The notes under the pieces: generated by a model
Told to the model about the DNA's origin: nothing
The model's database searches: none
The model's input: the letters and a program-made list of their open reading frames with translations, nothing else
Part shown: in pieces, positions 1-11,529 of the stretch
Numbering within the stretch: the first letter of the stretch is position 1
Layout of the letters: every line of letters starts with the position of its first letter
Assembly (NCBI RefSeq): GCF_965363235.1
Contig: NC_134849.1
Location: 17,324,863-17,388,862, forward strand
Length of the DNA stretch: 64,000 nucleotides
Source of the DNA: Mytilus galloprovincialis
Lineage: Eukaryota > Mollusca > Bivalvia > Mytilida > Mytilidae
Direction: 5' to 3'
Translations under genes and position numbers: made by a program

Positions 1-1066
1 CAATTTGTGTTTAAGGTATTAGTAAATTGCACAAAGAGATTAGACAAGTAACATAGAAAGAAAAAACGGAAATATCTAATAAATGGAATTCTGTTAACGC
101 GATGTATGTGTTTACTGGTGTCTTATTTGATTATACTGCTAGGATTCCTTTAGATTTTTTTTCATGCATTAAAAGTTTTCATAAAAATTTCACTGTTTTT
201 CTCGTATGTTGTTAGATTTTGGCCACCCTATACGAGAAACTAGATAGTTGCTGTCCTTTTGAACGAATCTTTCTAAGTAGAATGTTCTCCGTAGAATGTT
301 CTCCATATCCGATAACGATATATGTATTTCAAAGAAACTTATTTTTAGCTGACTATGCATTATGGGCTCATTGTTGAAGGCCGTTTGTTGACCTATAGTT
401 GTTAAATTCTGTGTCATTTGGTCGCGTGTGAAGAGTTGTCTCATTGGTAATCATACCACATCTTTTTTTATGCTAGGTATCCTGTACCAACAATGACACT
501 TGTATATCCTCTCCCAATAAGTGCCCTTTGATACCCCCTCCCAATTGTAAGACGTGAGCATTGGCATTAGCAAAAAATAATTATGCTTAAGACGGGGAAA
601 ACACCACAAATAGACACTCAAACGCATAAGCCGACAACTAAAAACGGGATTGATCTCTATTGCACTGGAACGTGGCACCCGTTCAAATTACGGAACACAT
701 ACGAAAAATAATGTGAAAAGTTAATGAGCTGTACATTTTATCTTAACTGCCACACAGTTTATTCGAATGTATGAGAGGATTGTACACATTTTGTGATGTT
801 TAGAATTAAGAGATGTGCATCCTACCACCCCATAAAACAGAAGTAGATATTAAAGTCATAACAAACCAATAATGCTAAATAAGTACCAGGCTAATGCTTA
901 AGAAGGCATAAGACAAACCAATACTTGGCGCTTACATAGCATACGTTCGGAAGCTATACAACGTTATTAATTCGTACGAAAATCAAGCATTTATAAATTA
1001 AGAGTTGAAAACATACTTTTATATCAAACTCTTTATGAATAATTAAGTTTTATGTCCGTTGTTATG
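1..1066. other. 3' flank of the first gene, with a repeat tail
   Basis: No coding exon is supported here. Around 415-470 the sequence reads like the end of a dispersed mussel repeat: a GAGTTGTCTCATTGG stretch followed by ATCATACCACATC. The same end motif recurs near 31915-31955 and, in the other orientation, near 42018, 49416 and 63455. The rest is AT-rich and presumably holds the 3' UTR and downstream flank of the minus-strand gene that ends at 1067. The open frames at 190-444 and 451-678 have no recognisable content. Confidence 0.5.
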
Positions 1067-3550
1067 TCAATGTTTTGGCCAATCAGGATTCCCACCACTG
1101 GAATATATCCCTCTGAAATAGTGAATACACGGACTTGCGTGCTCGATTCCATTATTTTTAAAATTATCAAAGACATCAAACATTCCAGCCTCGGTGTGGT
1201 TACCTTTGTTACAAGGAGATGGAAAGAAAGTTGTCTGGCAAGGATCGCCCTGAAAATGTAATCAAAAACAGTTTCTATTTTAAAGCAGTTGAATTAAAGC
1301 AAGATATAAAATCTAAAGATTAAAAACCCAGAAAGGAGCACATTTTGAACAACAAGTATGGTCAATATCCGTCATATTGTATCAGTCAGAGGCTTACATT
1401 GGAGTTTTAATAATACACAGACAATTTTGAATATTAAAGCGTCGTAATATAATAATGTTAAACAATATGTTTTTCTTTACAATTTGAAAACTATCAATTG
1501 ATTATGAATGAAAATAGCATATTATAAATATTGTGAGTCTGAAGCGCTTGTCTGATTTCTAATTCACATTCAAAAGGAAAAGCACAGAACGCCCAAGCCT
1601 GAACATTTGAAATTCATGAATTGATGAATATTTAGATACAAAATAGAAAACACATATTTGGACTAAACAAAATTCATCGATGTTTAAATCTTGTTCAGCT
1701 TAATTTCTGATAAATTATCGCTGGAGAGACAAAAAGGCGGGACATTAGAAGACGTGATATAGTTGTATGTTGATATCTAACCTTATTGGTGTAAAGTGTG
1801 ACAAATATTTCCTTGCCGGTATCTAACGCATACTGGTATCCTGCCAGTTTAGTCCGGTCAGATATTTGAGGGAACGTGATGTATCCAACCTGAAAATATA
1901 GCATTAATTGATTGATTTAATGGACATGTGGAACGGATAAACAAAATGGCCACATGATCTCAACATATAAGAATAATTATCAAACAAACGTTCTTTTCGT
2001 TATTTTCTTGCAGTCGTACAGTCATATGCTATAAATATATATAAAAAGATTGTTTAAATGAGTAAACAATTGTCTTGAGCACAGATAACTGATAAAATTA
2101 TTCAAATTGCTTGTCATATTTTCAAAGTGTAGAATTTGGGTCTGAATCAGATCTTTGGTGTCTCTAGCCGACTGACAATATATTTGTCCACATGTTTGTG
2201 TTTTGTTTCTTTTCGTTCTGTTTTCTGTTAAGAAAATGTGTTTAAAATACGCAATTGTTGTTTACCTAGGTTAGCTCTAAACACATACACAACAAAGTAT
2301 AGTTTTACCTGAACATCAAGACTATCGAAAACGTCAATCATGTGTCTGACTGCAACTTGTGTTTTCCCGTTGTACGTAATCAGTTTCTGTGTACTACCAC
2401 AGCGTCCCCAGTGCCAGCTGACGGAGTAATGTGTAAGTAAATGACCATGAACTTGTTTCATGGCTTCCGTTTTAATCATATTTAGGTTTTGTAAGTACTT
2501 TGTCTGTTCTGACTGTCCACTGTGACATTTTATCGATGCATATGCTTCATTGTTGACTGCAACTCCGTCAAACTTCTCATTTGCAGCTAAATATTTACAT
2601 AATGTAAAATTATTAAGGTTTAGTTAAAAAACACGTTATTGTGGTATTGGCAAGGAGACACTTATTAGTAGTGTAAGTTTTAATAAAAAATGACAGACAA
2701 CGTGGGAAAAAGAAAATCGAACGGTCTGATTTACCGTAACATAGATTTCCAGTTCCATTGTGTGATTTGATTCAAATGTCAAGTGTAAACAGTACAGCAG
2801 TAGGTTAAGTAAGGACAATAACATATGTTTGTTTATATTGAAATCAAAGCGGTGACGCTCAAATTCATTTGGTATATTTTGTTTTGCAAATATCTAATGC
2901 AACATCATTTCAGCAGTGTATATCATATCAATGAAACCATATGTTTGAAATACAAAATATACGTTTCAGATATATCTATGCTTTAGTATACATACATGTG
3001 TAGTGACAAACATGACTGTCTGATCGCTATTTGTCTTATACTTTTTATATATTATGTGTACAATACCTGCGCAATGATCGTTGTACCAAACCACGTGCTT
3101 TATCAAATTCTTTTCTGATACGTCAATATCACTAACAGCAAATAGTGCATAAACCTGGAGTCCCGGTACTGTTGAATGACCTTCACTTAATGTTTGTTTT
3201 ATCAATTGAATTCCAGGTATTCCGCACGATTTGGCATTAAACCCATCACGTAATTTATGATGAACGTCTGCAAGAAATATCTTTCGAATTTCTCTGCCCT
3301 GAACCTTACATGTGTTCCATAGCCATTGTCGTCTGCTATGAGTGTCCCAGGTATGTGTAAAGCATTTCGAATGTTTATCCCAGTTGAGAAAGTCACTTTG
3401 ACTACATCCGGGTATCGTTGGGTCATAACCGTCTCTCCATACATAGATGGCATATCCATTGTTCATTCCCGCCAGCAGAAAACATGTGGACTTTTGTATG
3501 AACAAAAATAGATATATTACACATGGAAAAATCAGCAAATTAGGTTCCAT
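1067..3550 (-). CDS. Secreted orphan protein, four exons, about 350 aa, barrel-like fold pattern
   Basis: Four minus-strand exons join cleanly: 3067-3550, 2309-2586, 1782-1889 and 1067-1249. The junctions are CAG|GTATTG, TTTAG|CT, CAG|GTAAAA, TTCAG|GT, AAG|GTTAG and TTCAG|GG. The phases are 1, 0 and 0, giving 351 codons ending in TGA. Residues 1-28 form a signal peptide (MEPNLLIFPCVIYLFLFIQK, then a cleavable STCFLLAG). The mature part alternates hydrophobic strands and helices: LQVYALFAVS near 131, FDGVAVNNEAY near 167, LLTHYSVSWHWG near 210, VQVGYITFP near 253, EIFVTLYTN near 280. This recalls a TIM-barrel glycoside-hydrolase-like fold, and the acidic NNE after a strand would fit a catalytic position. 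Scattered cysteines (CKVQG, KSCG, DHC, IKC, GRC, DPC, SPC, SPC) suggest disulphides. I do not recognise the family, so enzyme activity is only inferred. The gene structure itself is well supported. Confidence 0.8.
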
Positions 3551-4329
3551 AATGGAACATTAAGTTAGTGTAAGAACGAAAGAAAATTTACCTCTAAAGA
3601 TAAGAATATTTACATTGCGTGACATTCGTGTAGACACGGTCGGAAATTTACTTAAGATATTGTATCCTGTTTTGTATTATGAAGGAAAATATACTTTGTA
3701 AATTATAAGGAATATATTGAAATAGGGAAAATCATTGTATATAAATCAACGATTAAAACTTATTTAACCGGTAGTTATCTTTTGAAGGCATATTAATTTC
3801 ATTCAATTTATTTAAATAATTCATTCAATAAAATATTTTCTTTTTGATTGATAAGGGGGGCATCGAAAGCAGTTCAACTACTTTTTCTGTATTCTTCTAC
3901 TATAGCCTGTCACTAATTTCATGACAATTACGGTGCGTTCGACTCAAACTTAAGTGAATATGATTGTCAGCTCCCTCCAGTTTCCTCCACTACAAAAGGT
4001 GATCGCCACAAAATGGCCATTAGTGCTGAAATGGCGTTAACAATAACCGATTTATCAATTAATCAGCTGCAAAGATACATTATCAATTTTAGGCTAAAGC
4101 TTTATTTATCGTATCTGTGTTTTTTTGTCATTTGAAGAATATGCCATGGTACTGATTGCAGATCTTTGATCGATGACGTACAATATTCTTTATTCAAACA
4201 TTCTAAGACTGCGGAATATTTTGCATGACCTATTGTTTTACTATAAAACCAACTGTATGTTGTCCTCTAGTTGTCTTTAATAAGGTCTTTGCATCGGAAC
4301 TAAACACATTTATTCTAAAAACAGTTGTT
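3551..4329. other. Intergenic, no gene seen
   Basis: This is the upstream flank of the minus-strand secreted-protein gene. It is AT-rich with no open frame or domain that I can support. Any promoter of that gene would lie at the left edge, just beyond 3550, but no clear TATA box or initiator stands out. Confidence 0.5.
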
Positions 4330-4940
4330 GGCATGACACGGGTTATGTTCTTCTCATATATGTTATGATGGTATGCTACTACACCCCTAACGGGAAGGAT
4401 TGTGCCTGATGTTCATATGATGAAATCATAATCTTTCAGTCAGTTTAATTTAAGTCTGGAGCTGGCATGTCAGTTAACTGCTAGTAGTCTGTTGTTATTT
4501 ATGTATTACTGTCATTTTGTTTATTTTCTTTGGTTACATCTTCTGACATCAGACTCGGACTTCTCTTGAACTGAATTTTAATGTGCGTATTGTTATGCGT
4601 TTACTTTTCTACATTGGTTAGAGGTATAGGGGGAGGGTTGAGATCTCACAAACATGTTTAACCCCGCCGCATTTTTGCGCCTGTCCCAAGTCAGGAGCCT
4701 CTGGCCTTTGTTAGTCTTGTTTTATTTTAATTTTAGTTTCTTGTGTACAATTTGGAAATTAGTATGGCGTTCATTATCACTGGACTAGTATATATTTGTT
4801 TAGGGCCCAGCTTAAGGACGCCTCCGGTGCGGGAATTTCTCGCTACATTGAAGACCTGTTGGTGACCCTCTACTGTTGTTTTTTATTTGGTCGGGTTGTT
4901 GTCTCTTTGACACATTCCCCATTTCCATTCTCAATTTTAT
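4330..4940 (+). repeat. Dispersed mussel repeat, family A, long copy
   Basis: About 610 bases, starting with GGCATGACACGGG and ending with TTTCCATTCTCAATTTTAT. An inverted, near-full-length copy lies at 44004-44618, and shorter end pieces lie at 33370-33476 (same strand) and 43222-43360 (opposite strand). Shared landmarks are CCCGCCGCATTTTTGCGCC, CAAGTCAGGAGCCTCTGGCC, GGACGCCTCCGGTGCGGG and TCGGGTTGTTGTCTCTTTG. I recognise the block as abundant in Mytilus, but its class (non-autonomous TIR, LTR or other) is not clear. The short open frame at 4796-5044 lies within it and is not a gene. Confidence 0.75.
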
Positions 4941-7369
4941 TTGTGCTATTTGTATCACTGGAAAGTTATCTAATTAACATTTACCACGTATCATTAAGTA
5001 TATTTAATCGGGTGATATATTTTATATCAAAAAGGTCAAATTAATAACGTTAAATAAAATGTTCTGGTAACTTGGTATTTAACAAAAACATGTTTTTGGT
5101 CCGTTTTTAGTAATATGAAATAGAGCAATTCTAAGAATATTCTATAATTTTGCAAATAAATTAATAAAAACTTGATAAATGAATAAAATATTTACCGTAT
5201 ATATGAAAATTCAATATTCCTTATATATTTTCGAATATCAGCCTTAATATGTATATCTACCTTAACCCGACGGAAATCGATCACAAAGAAGATGGATACA
5301 GAACGTTGATTTTAAGAATTAACATCATTAAAGTAATTGGAAACGAGTGACCGGTAAAAAATAAGGTTTATCCAATATTTGAACAAATGCATATATATTT
5401 CATTTATTACGCACCCATATCGTATAAGTATTCGTCCTTTTTCTCTCTCGATTTGTTATGATGTGAAAATATGGCAGCTAATTAAATGTCGTGTTTTCAA
5501 GTCATAGTTTACAGATTGTCACGCTTAGTTCACTGCATACGGAAAACATATGGACGAATTGTTTACTGGAAGCAAACAATTAAAAAAAGGATTTTTTTTT
5601 CTAAATTTGGACAAATTATAGAATTTTCCTGAGAAAGAAGTATATGTACAGAAGTTTTATATAAAAAAACTAGCCATCTAATTATAAAAAAAATAATTAT
5701 GCATTACTTTTTTTATTTAAAGTTTCATTTGACTTTATGACAGCTAATCTACCGACTGTCTCTATAACAAGCAGGTATATAAACACCATACAAAGTAGAT
5801 CAGCTAAAATAGGGTTAATGTTTTATGATTCAAACCAGTTTGAAATTGTTTAATAAACAATATATACACGAATCAAGAAATGTTAAAATTGGACAGAAGC
5901 ACAAGCCGTAACTAAATTAAAACACATTGGTTGATGCTTACATATATCATAACACAATTTTATTATTATGTACGTATACAAATGGCCTATATGTTAATCA
6001 ATAGAAACTATAAACGATTTGTGTTACAGATTGTTGAAAGTTTCTATTGAACAAACCACATCATTTTTAGACGTTTTACATATCTGACAGCCATATGTAT
6101 ACAAACTGTATGAAATATTCTTGTTTATGCGTCGTTGGATTGTTGTCTTATTAATGTATACCCCCACGTATCCTTGTATCAATAAATATCTGTGAAAACT
6201 TACCTGTTTATTTCCTGATCAATTTGGCCTTTTTATTTTTAATTCTGGTGTACAGGTAAATGATGTCAACAAAGTGTAACTGTCTAAAGATAGTGTGGAT
6301 AAACACGTTGTATGATACTATTAGCTAAAATAGGTAATTTAGTACCAGCTGTACTTAGTTCTGAACAGTTTGACGTAAATTAAACTACCGTTTGTAGTGA
6401 GAGCAATGCAAACATTTCTTTAAATGGCATATAAAAAAGAGACGTTTTCATTTATGATTAAATCTTGAAGAAGGAAATTGTATTTCCTTCGAGGTTACTA
6501 AAATTGAACAACTTTGTGTTATATATTCTTTAAGGACTTAAATAGTTCTCAATACTATGTTTGTTGTTATCTCATTGTTTGTATTGTATTATGAAAGTTA
6601 TTGATGTTGTGATGTTTATTCCCTTTGGGGCCCATAATTGGAAATAAAATAGCTTGTTATGTTACAAGAGCGGTTACCACAATATGTATTTTCGTTTCTT
6701 TTCTTTCCCTGAAAATATTAGACAGGAAGTCATGTACCCTAAATAAACTACTTAAATTAAATATAAAGTTAAAAAAAGTCAGACATTTTTTTTTTTAAAT
6801 ATGAAAAGTTTACAAAGTCATGTCATGAGCCTGATTCTAGAAATAGAAAAAAAAGTTGAAGCCTATAGTGCCTGATCCCTGACCTACGTGTTATATATGT
6901 TTCTTGACTTTTGAAGGGATTCTTACAAAATTCTAGCTAATCAGAAAAGCTAGAGTACGCCAGAAAAGTGATTTCAAGTATCCTTTTTTACGTTTTTTTA
7001 TTTACACAAATGCTAATATATCAAAGATTTTTGAAAATATTACCCAGTACGAAAAAACATTGCTGAAAAGGTACCACAGTTTATTATTCAAGGGAGACCT
7101 GCAAAAAGTTACTTAACAAGTCCCAATATTCATTTCGCCTTTTATTCGTTTCTAGGATTATGATTGGTTATAAACAGCCGCTTGGATACCGTGCATACTC
7201 CATATTAAGTTAATGGGCGCGGTTTATTCCAAAACGGTGTTAGAAGTTTTGTCACGTCCTTTTATAAATAATAACAAAACGATGTTGAGGAAAATTGTTA
7301 AAAGGTTTTAAAAGACGAGAAATTGATGATGAACGATTGAAATAAATTATCTAACACGCATTTAAGAGA
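4941..7369. other. AT-rich stretch with no gene seen
   Basis: About 2.4 kb of AT-rich DNA with many stops in every frame. I find no exon, RNA gene or clear repeat family apart from short homopolymer runs. Confidence 0.5.
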
Positions 7370-7915
7370 GAATGGCGCTTCTATTAAGCTTCCACCTCGA
7401 TATTTTGGGAAAACTAAAGTCTCTTCCTAAAAGGACAGCATGTGCATCAGTATAGCTTCTTCTTGGAGCTCTACCGTTTACTGCTGAAATTCACAAAAGA
7501 CAACTTAGCCTCTTATTTGGAGTTCTCAATAGCAATTATGAAACTAGCTATGCGTTCATACATGTCCGGAAGATCAAAAAAGCTTCTTTACTAAAACCGT
7601 AGAATTTTAGAACCGTAGAACAAAGTACGCCTAGAATGTGAAGAAAAGTCAACACAGTGACTACAAAATTTAGCAATCTCAAACTTAGGAAAAGGTGTCA
7701 CACACTCTGCTTGGGCTACAGTTTCCTGATCAGTCTCGAACGTTAGGAAAGCAGTTACAAAAAGCCGCATGTTAAAAGAACTTATCTATTACAAGCTCAT
7801 AGACACAGTTTTAACCAGGTCGAAGTAGACCCGATTTGTCCAAACTGGAGAACTGCAACAGAAGCTCTTTGTCATGTGTTAACAACTTGTCCATTGTAAA
7901 TTGAACATCAGGATA
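7370..7915 (+). pseudogene. Degraded LINE ORF2 C-terminal fragment
   Basis: Conceptual translation with breaks gives LKSLPKRTACASV, a stop, then LLLGALPFTAEIHKRQLSLL from about 7412. Further on, near 7818-7905, comes DPICPNWRTATEALCHVLTTCP. The first block resembles the region after the reverse transcriptase in mollusc non-LTR retrotransposons (the LLLGxLPxxAExHKRQLSLL pattern). The second resembles the terminal cysteine/histidine knuckle (CPxC...ExxxHxLxxCP), with its second cysteine apparently lost. Several stops and frame changes lie between them, so the copy is dead. The assignment rests on recognised motifs. CR1- or RTE-like elements are both possible. Confidence 0.6.
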
Positions 7916-8319
7916 AAAATTTATATTGAGTATAATATCTGAAACAAAATGGTCAACTCAATCAGTAACCGTGATGCAATATTTACATTCTGAATTTGAT
8001 AGTATACTGTCAGACCTTTGCAAATCTGGCCTTTATACCAAACAACCAAGAAATTCTTTGATTTAAAATATGTCCAGAATAAACTGCTATGAAATTCACA
8101 AAAAGAGTTTATCTGCCGAGATATAACACTTCCCTGAGTATCATAGCTCCCCATAAAGACACCAATGACAATATTTGCCACCATGTGTCTATGTGATACA
8201 TATCAATCATACACAGCAAAATAGTGCGATCTATATGCTCAAATATACGCAGCATTAATATCTGCTTGCTTACCTCTAATATACAATCTTATTTTTGAGT
8301 GTAAATTCACATTGCGATA

Positions 8320-8552
8320 AGACGTGTCACGGTACTTGTCTATCCCAAATTCATGTATTTGGTTTTGATGTTATATATATATGTTATATTTGTTATTCTC
8401 GTGGGATTTTGTCTATATGTGTTACATTTTAGTGTTATGTCGTTGTTCTCCTCTTATATTTAATGCGTTTCCCTCGGTTTTAGTTTGTTATCCCGATTTT
8501 GTTTTTTGTCCATGGATTTATGAGTTTTGAACAGCGGTATACTACTGTTGCC
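8320..8552 (+). repeat. Dispersed mussel repeat, family B
   Basis: Ends with GCGGTATACTACTGTTGCC. Other copies of this family are at 17510-17760 (inverted, nearly as long), 31071-31180 and 31648-31755 (inverted, shorter), and a stub at 48950-48978 (same strand). Shared features include TTCTCCTCTTATATTTAATG, a CCCTCGGTTTTAGTTTGT block and an ATCGATTTATGAGTTT-like block. Confidence 0.65.
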
Positions 8553-9020
8553 TTTATATACAACATATATATAAACCTGAATGTGTGTATAGCTAGACTT
8601 TTTAAAATTGAGCACAATGTAGAACAACTTTTTATAACGCAAACATATATAACTGCTTATTAACAGAGATTTCAACATTATCTAGAAAATATACATCCGT
8701 AACATCTTCGGAAAGCATAGTTTTTAAGCCTTGCTCTACTAGGCTTTCATATAATAGTTATCAAAAGTATAAATGATGATCTTGACTTTAAAAACATAAA
8801 CTCTATCCAGTTAATTCAAGAGCCAAACTAGGTCATTGATTAGACATTGCTTTTGTTATCGAATCCGGATCCTGGACAAGGTATGTGTTATCCGTGTATA
8901 TAATATGTACATTTCTGTAAATAAATGTTATGAATGTGCAATGTTCTGGTGGAGGAATTCTTTTCAACATTTTGAATTTGGAATAACTTGTGAATATGTT
9001 AGCATTTTAAAATTAATCTT

Positions 9021-9109
9021 TGAAGAAGAAAAAGAAGAAGAAGAAGAAGAAGAAGAAGAAGAAGAAGAAGAAGAAGAAGAAGAAGAAGAAGAAGAAGAAG
9101 AAGAAGAAG
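9021..9109 (+). repeat. GAA/TTC trinucleotide microsatellite
   Basis: About 29 GAA units with one AAA interruption near the start. It directly abuts the Pro/Gln-rich exon at 9110. It yields Glu-, Lys- or Ser-only open frames depending on frame and strand, which explains the long low-complexity ORFs here. Confidence 0.95.
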
Positions 9110-11343
9110 CGATTAATACCACCACAACAGCCATTAGTGGCACCACCTCCGTTATTGACACACCAGCCGTTAGTACCACAACAGCCAATTCTACCACCAC
9201 ATCAGGTTGAAACTCCAAACGTCCCTAACCAATCCGTTGAACAACAAAATCATGATAAGGGATGTGTACATCCAGGGCAGCCTACAGTTCGAAGTACTGA
9301 ACAAAACGGTGAGATTTTAGTTATACAGTAAAACCTGTATAAACCGGCCTATATAACTATAATAACTCCTAAGGGGATCAATTGACCATTTTGGTCATGT
9401 TGACTTATTTGTAAATCTTACTTTGCTGAACATTATTGTTGTTTACAGTTTATAGTAGATAAATGTTGACCTGATAAACAATTTTACCCCATGTCAGATT
9501 TGCTCTACATGCTTTGGGTTTTGAGTTATAAGCCAAAAACTGCATTTTACCCCATGTTCTATTTTTAGCCATAGCGGCCATCTTGGTTGGATGGCCGGGT
9601 CACCGGACACATTTTTCAAACTACAAATCCAAAAGATGATTGTGGCCAAGTTTGGATTAATTTGGCCCAGTTGTTTCAGAGGAGAAGATTTTTGTAAAAG
9701 CTTACTAAGATTTACGAAAAATGGTTAAAAATTGACTATAAAGGGCAATAACTCCTAAAGGGGTCAACTGACCATTTAAAAGTCATGTTGACTTATTTGT
9801 AAATCTTACTTTGCTGAACATTATTGCTGTTTATAGTTTATCTCTATCTATAATAATATTCAAGATAATAACCAAAAACAGCAAAATTTCCTTAAAATTA
9901 CTAATTCAGGGGCAGCAACCCAACAACGGGTTATCCGATTCATCTGAAAATTTCAGGGCAGATAGATCTTGAACTGATAAACAATTTTACTACATGTCAG
10001 ATTTGCTCTAAATGCTTTGGTTTTTGAGTTATAAGCCAAAAACTGCATTTTACCCCTATGTTCTATTTTTAGCCATGGCGGCCATCTTGGATGTTAGGCG
10101 GGGTCACGCCACACAGTTTTTAAACTAGATACCCCAATGTCAAGAAATTTTCAGATGAATCAGATAATCCGTTGTTGGGTTGCTGCCCCTGAATTAGTAA
10201 TTTTAAGGAAATGTTGCTGTTTTTGGTTATTAAGGCCAGGTGAGCTAAAAACAGCAAAATTTCCTTAAAATTACATATTCAGGGGCAGCAACCCAACAAC
10301 GGGTTGTCCGATTCATCTAAAAATTTCAGAGCAGATAAATGTTGACCTGATAAACAATTTTACCCCATGTCAGATTTGCTCAAAATGCTTTGGTTTTTTG
10401 AGTTATAAGCCAAAAACTGCATTTTACCCCTATGTTCTATTTTTAGCCATGGCGGCCATCTTGGTTGGTAGGCGGGGTCACGCCACACATTTTTCAAACT
10501 AGATACCCCAATAATGATTGTGGCCAAGTTTGGATTAATTTGGCCCAGCAGTTTCAGAGGAGAAGACGGACGACGACGACGGACGCAAGACGCAAAGTGA
10601 TGGGAAAAGCTCACTTGGCCCTTCGGGCCAGTTGAGCTAAAAAAGGCCGGTTTGGACAGTGAGCCGGTTTATTCAGGTTTCCGTTTTGATCGGAAGTTAA
10701 TGACTTGTGACGTCCGACATTTTGCATGTAAAAGTTCTCTCTGATTGTAATTATATCTGATAAATAAAAATACTTTCACTTTGTTTTTCATTGTTTGCAT
10801 TTGCATCATAATGCACGCGTTGTTTGGATTGTAAGACGAGAGTTTCGATTTACTCCAATGATCAATAATTTGAGATGTTGGAATGGCCTATTAAAAAGCC
10901 AGAATATTATCAAACGTAATTTCCTCACTTTCGAAACGTTGTCGTACAGTGTACAATATCCATTGATTGTTGTCATCTGGTTGCTTTTCATTATCAAGGT
11001 CATTTGTTTAGGGGTTCACAACACGGTACCCAGGATTTCGAAATCATCATGTGCCACAGACATCTTCTTATATTTCTCACACAGTTAACAGCCCTTGTTA
11101 CGATAATAATTTTAATGCCGTTTGTACTCGTATGAATTGTGTATACAGCCATTCATGTATAATATATAGCCAGTTCATCATTTGATGTACTGTACAAATT
11201 ATTCATATAATAACACGAATAATCCTTGATATTTTGTAGCTTTGGACTATTCTGCTCCTAGGTATCAAAATTACACTAGGCCACCTGCTACAAACAAGTT
11301 TGCACCAAGGTATCAGTTCAATGTTACAGCTACAACGCAGTAA
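9110..11343 (+). CDS. Pro/Gln-rich protein, last two exons (5' end not found)
   Basis: Exon A (about 9110-9308) reads RLIPPQQPLVAPPPLLTH, QPLVPQQPILPPHQ, then VETPNVPNQSVEQQNHDKG and CVHPGQPTVRSTEQN. It ends at AACG|GTGAGA in phase 1. Exon B (11240-11343) follows ATTTTGTAG and reads ALDYSAPRYQNYTRPPATNK, then FAPRYQFNVTATTQ and TAA. The phase matches exactly, and both exons share a Pro-, Gln- and Asn-rich composition with a loose PQQP/QPLV and APRYQ repetition, as in extracellular matrix or shell proteins. The left boundary is uncertain. The frame runs back into the GAA tract as poly-Lys and meets a stop at 9014, with no ATG and no pyrimidine tract, so the true acceptor or start is hidden or damaged. 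Function unknown. Confidence 0.45.
9326..10683. mobile_element. TIR-type repeat element inside the Pro-rich gene's intron
   Basis: The left end CAGTAAAACCTGTATAAACC is mirrored at the right end, where the reverse complement of 10660-10683 reads CGGAAACCTGAATAAACCGG. Inside are repeats common in bivalve DNA: GGGCAATAACTCCTAAAGG, GGCGGCCATCTTGG, GTGGCCAAGTTTGG, TTCAGAGGAGAAGA and CTCACTTGGCCC followed by TTCGGGCC. A block around 9870-9960 (AATTCAGGGGCAGCAACCC) recurs directly at 10252-10330 and inverted at 10140-10230, so the interior is rearranged or nested. There is no transposase frame, so the element is non-autonomous. Confidence 0.6.
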
Positions 11344-11529
11344 ACCAGGTGTTTGAATACACATGGACATTTTAACCTAAATACTCGTTTTTCGATAAAT
11401 AATTATAGATTTCCAGGTCACCAGGCAAATGTTCCATGGATATAATTTTATTCATTTCAAATTTTATATTTCATTTTTACAGCTTGCAATTCAATCAACA
11501 GTAAGATAATTGGTGTTTTTGTTTTACCC

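Noticed and set aside
4796..5044. 82-codon plus-strand open frame
   Set aside because: Sits in the end of repeat family A and runs off into unrelated AT-rich DNA; the same sequence is present inverted at 44 kb.
8836..9210. 124-codon Glu-rich frame, and the Ser-rich frame on the other strand
   Set aside because: Produced by the GAA microsatellite. The neighbouring Pro/Gln frame is the one that continues through a good splice donor.
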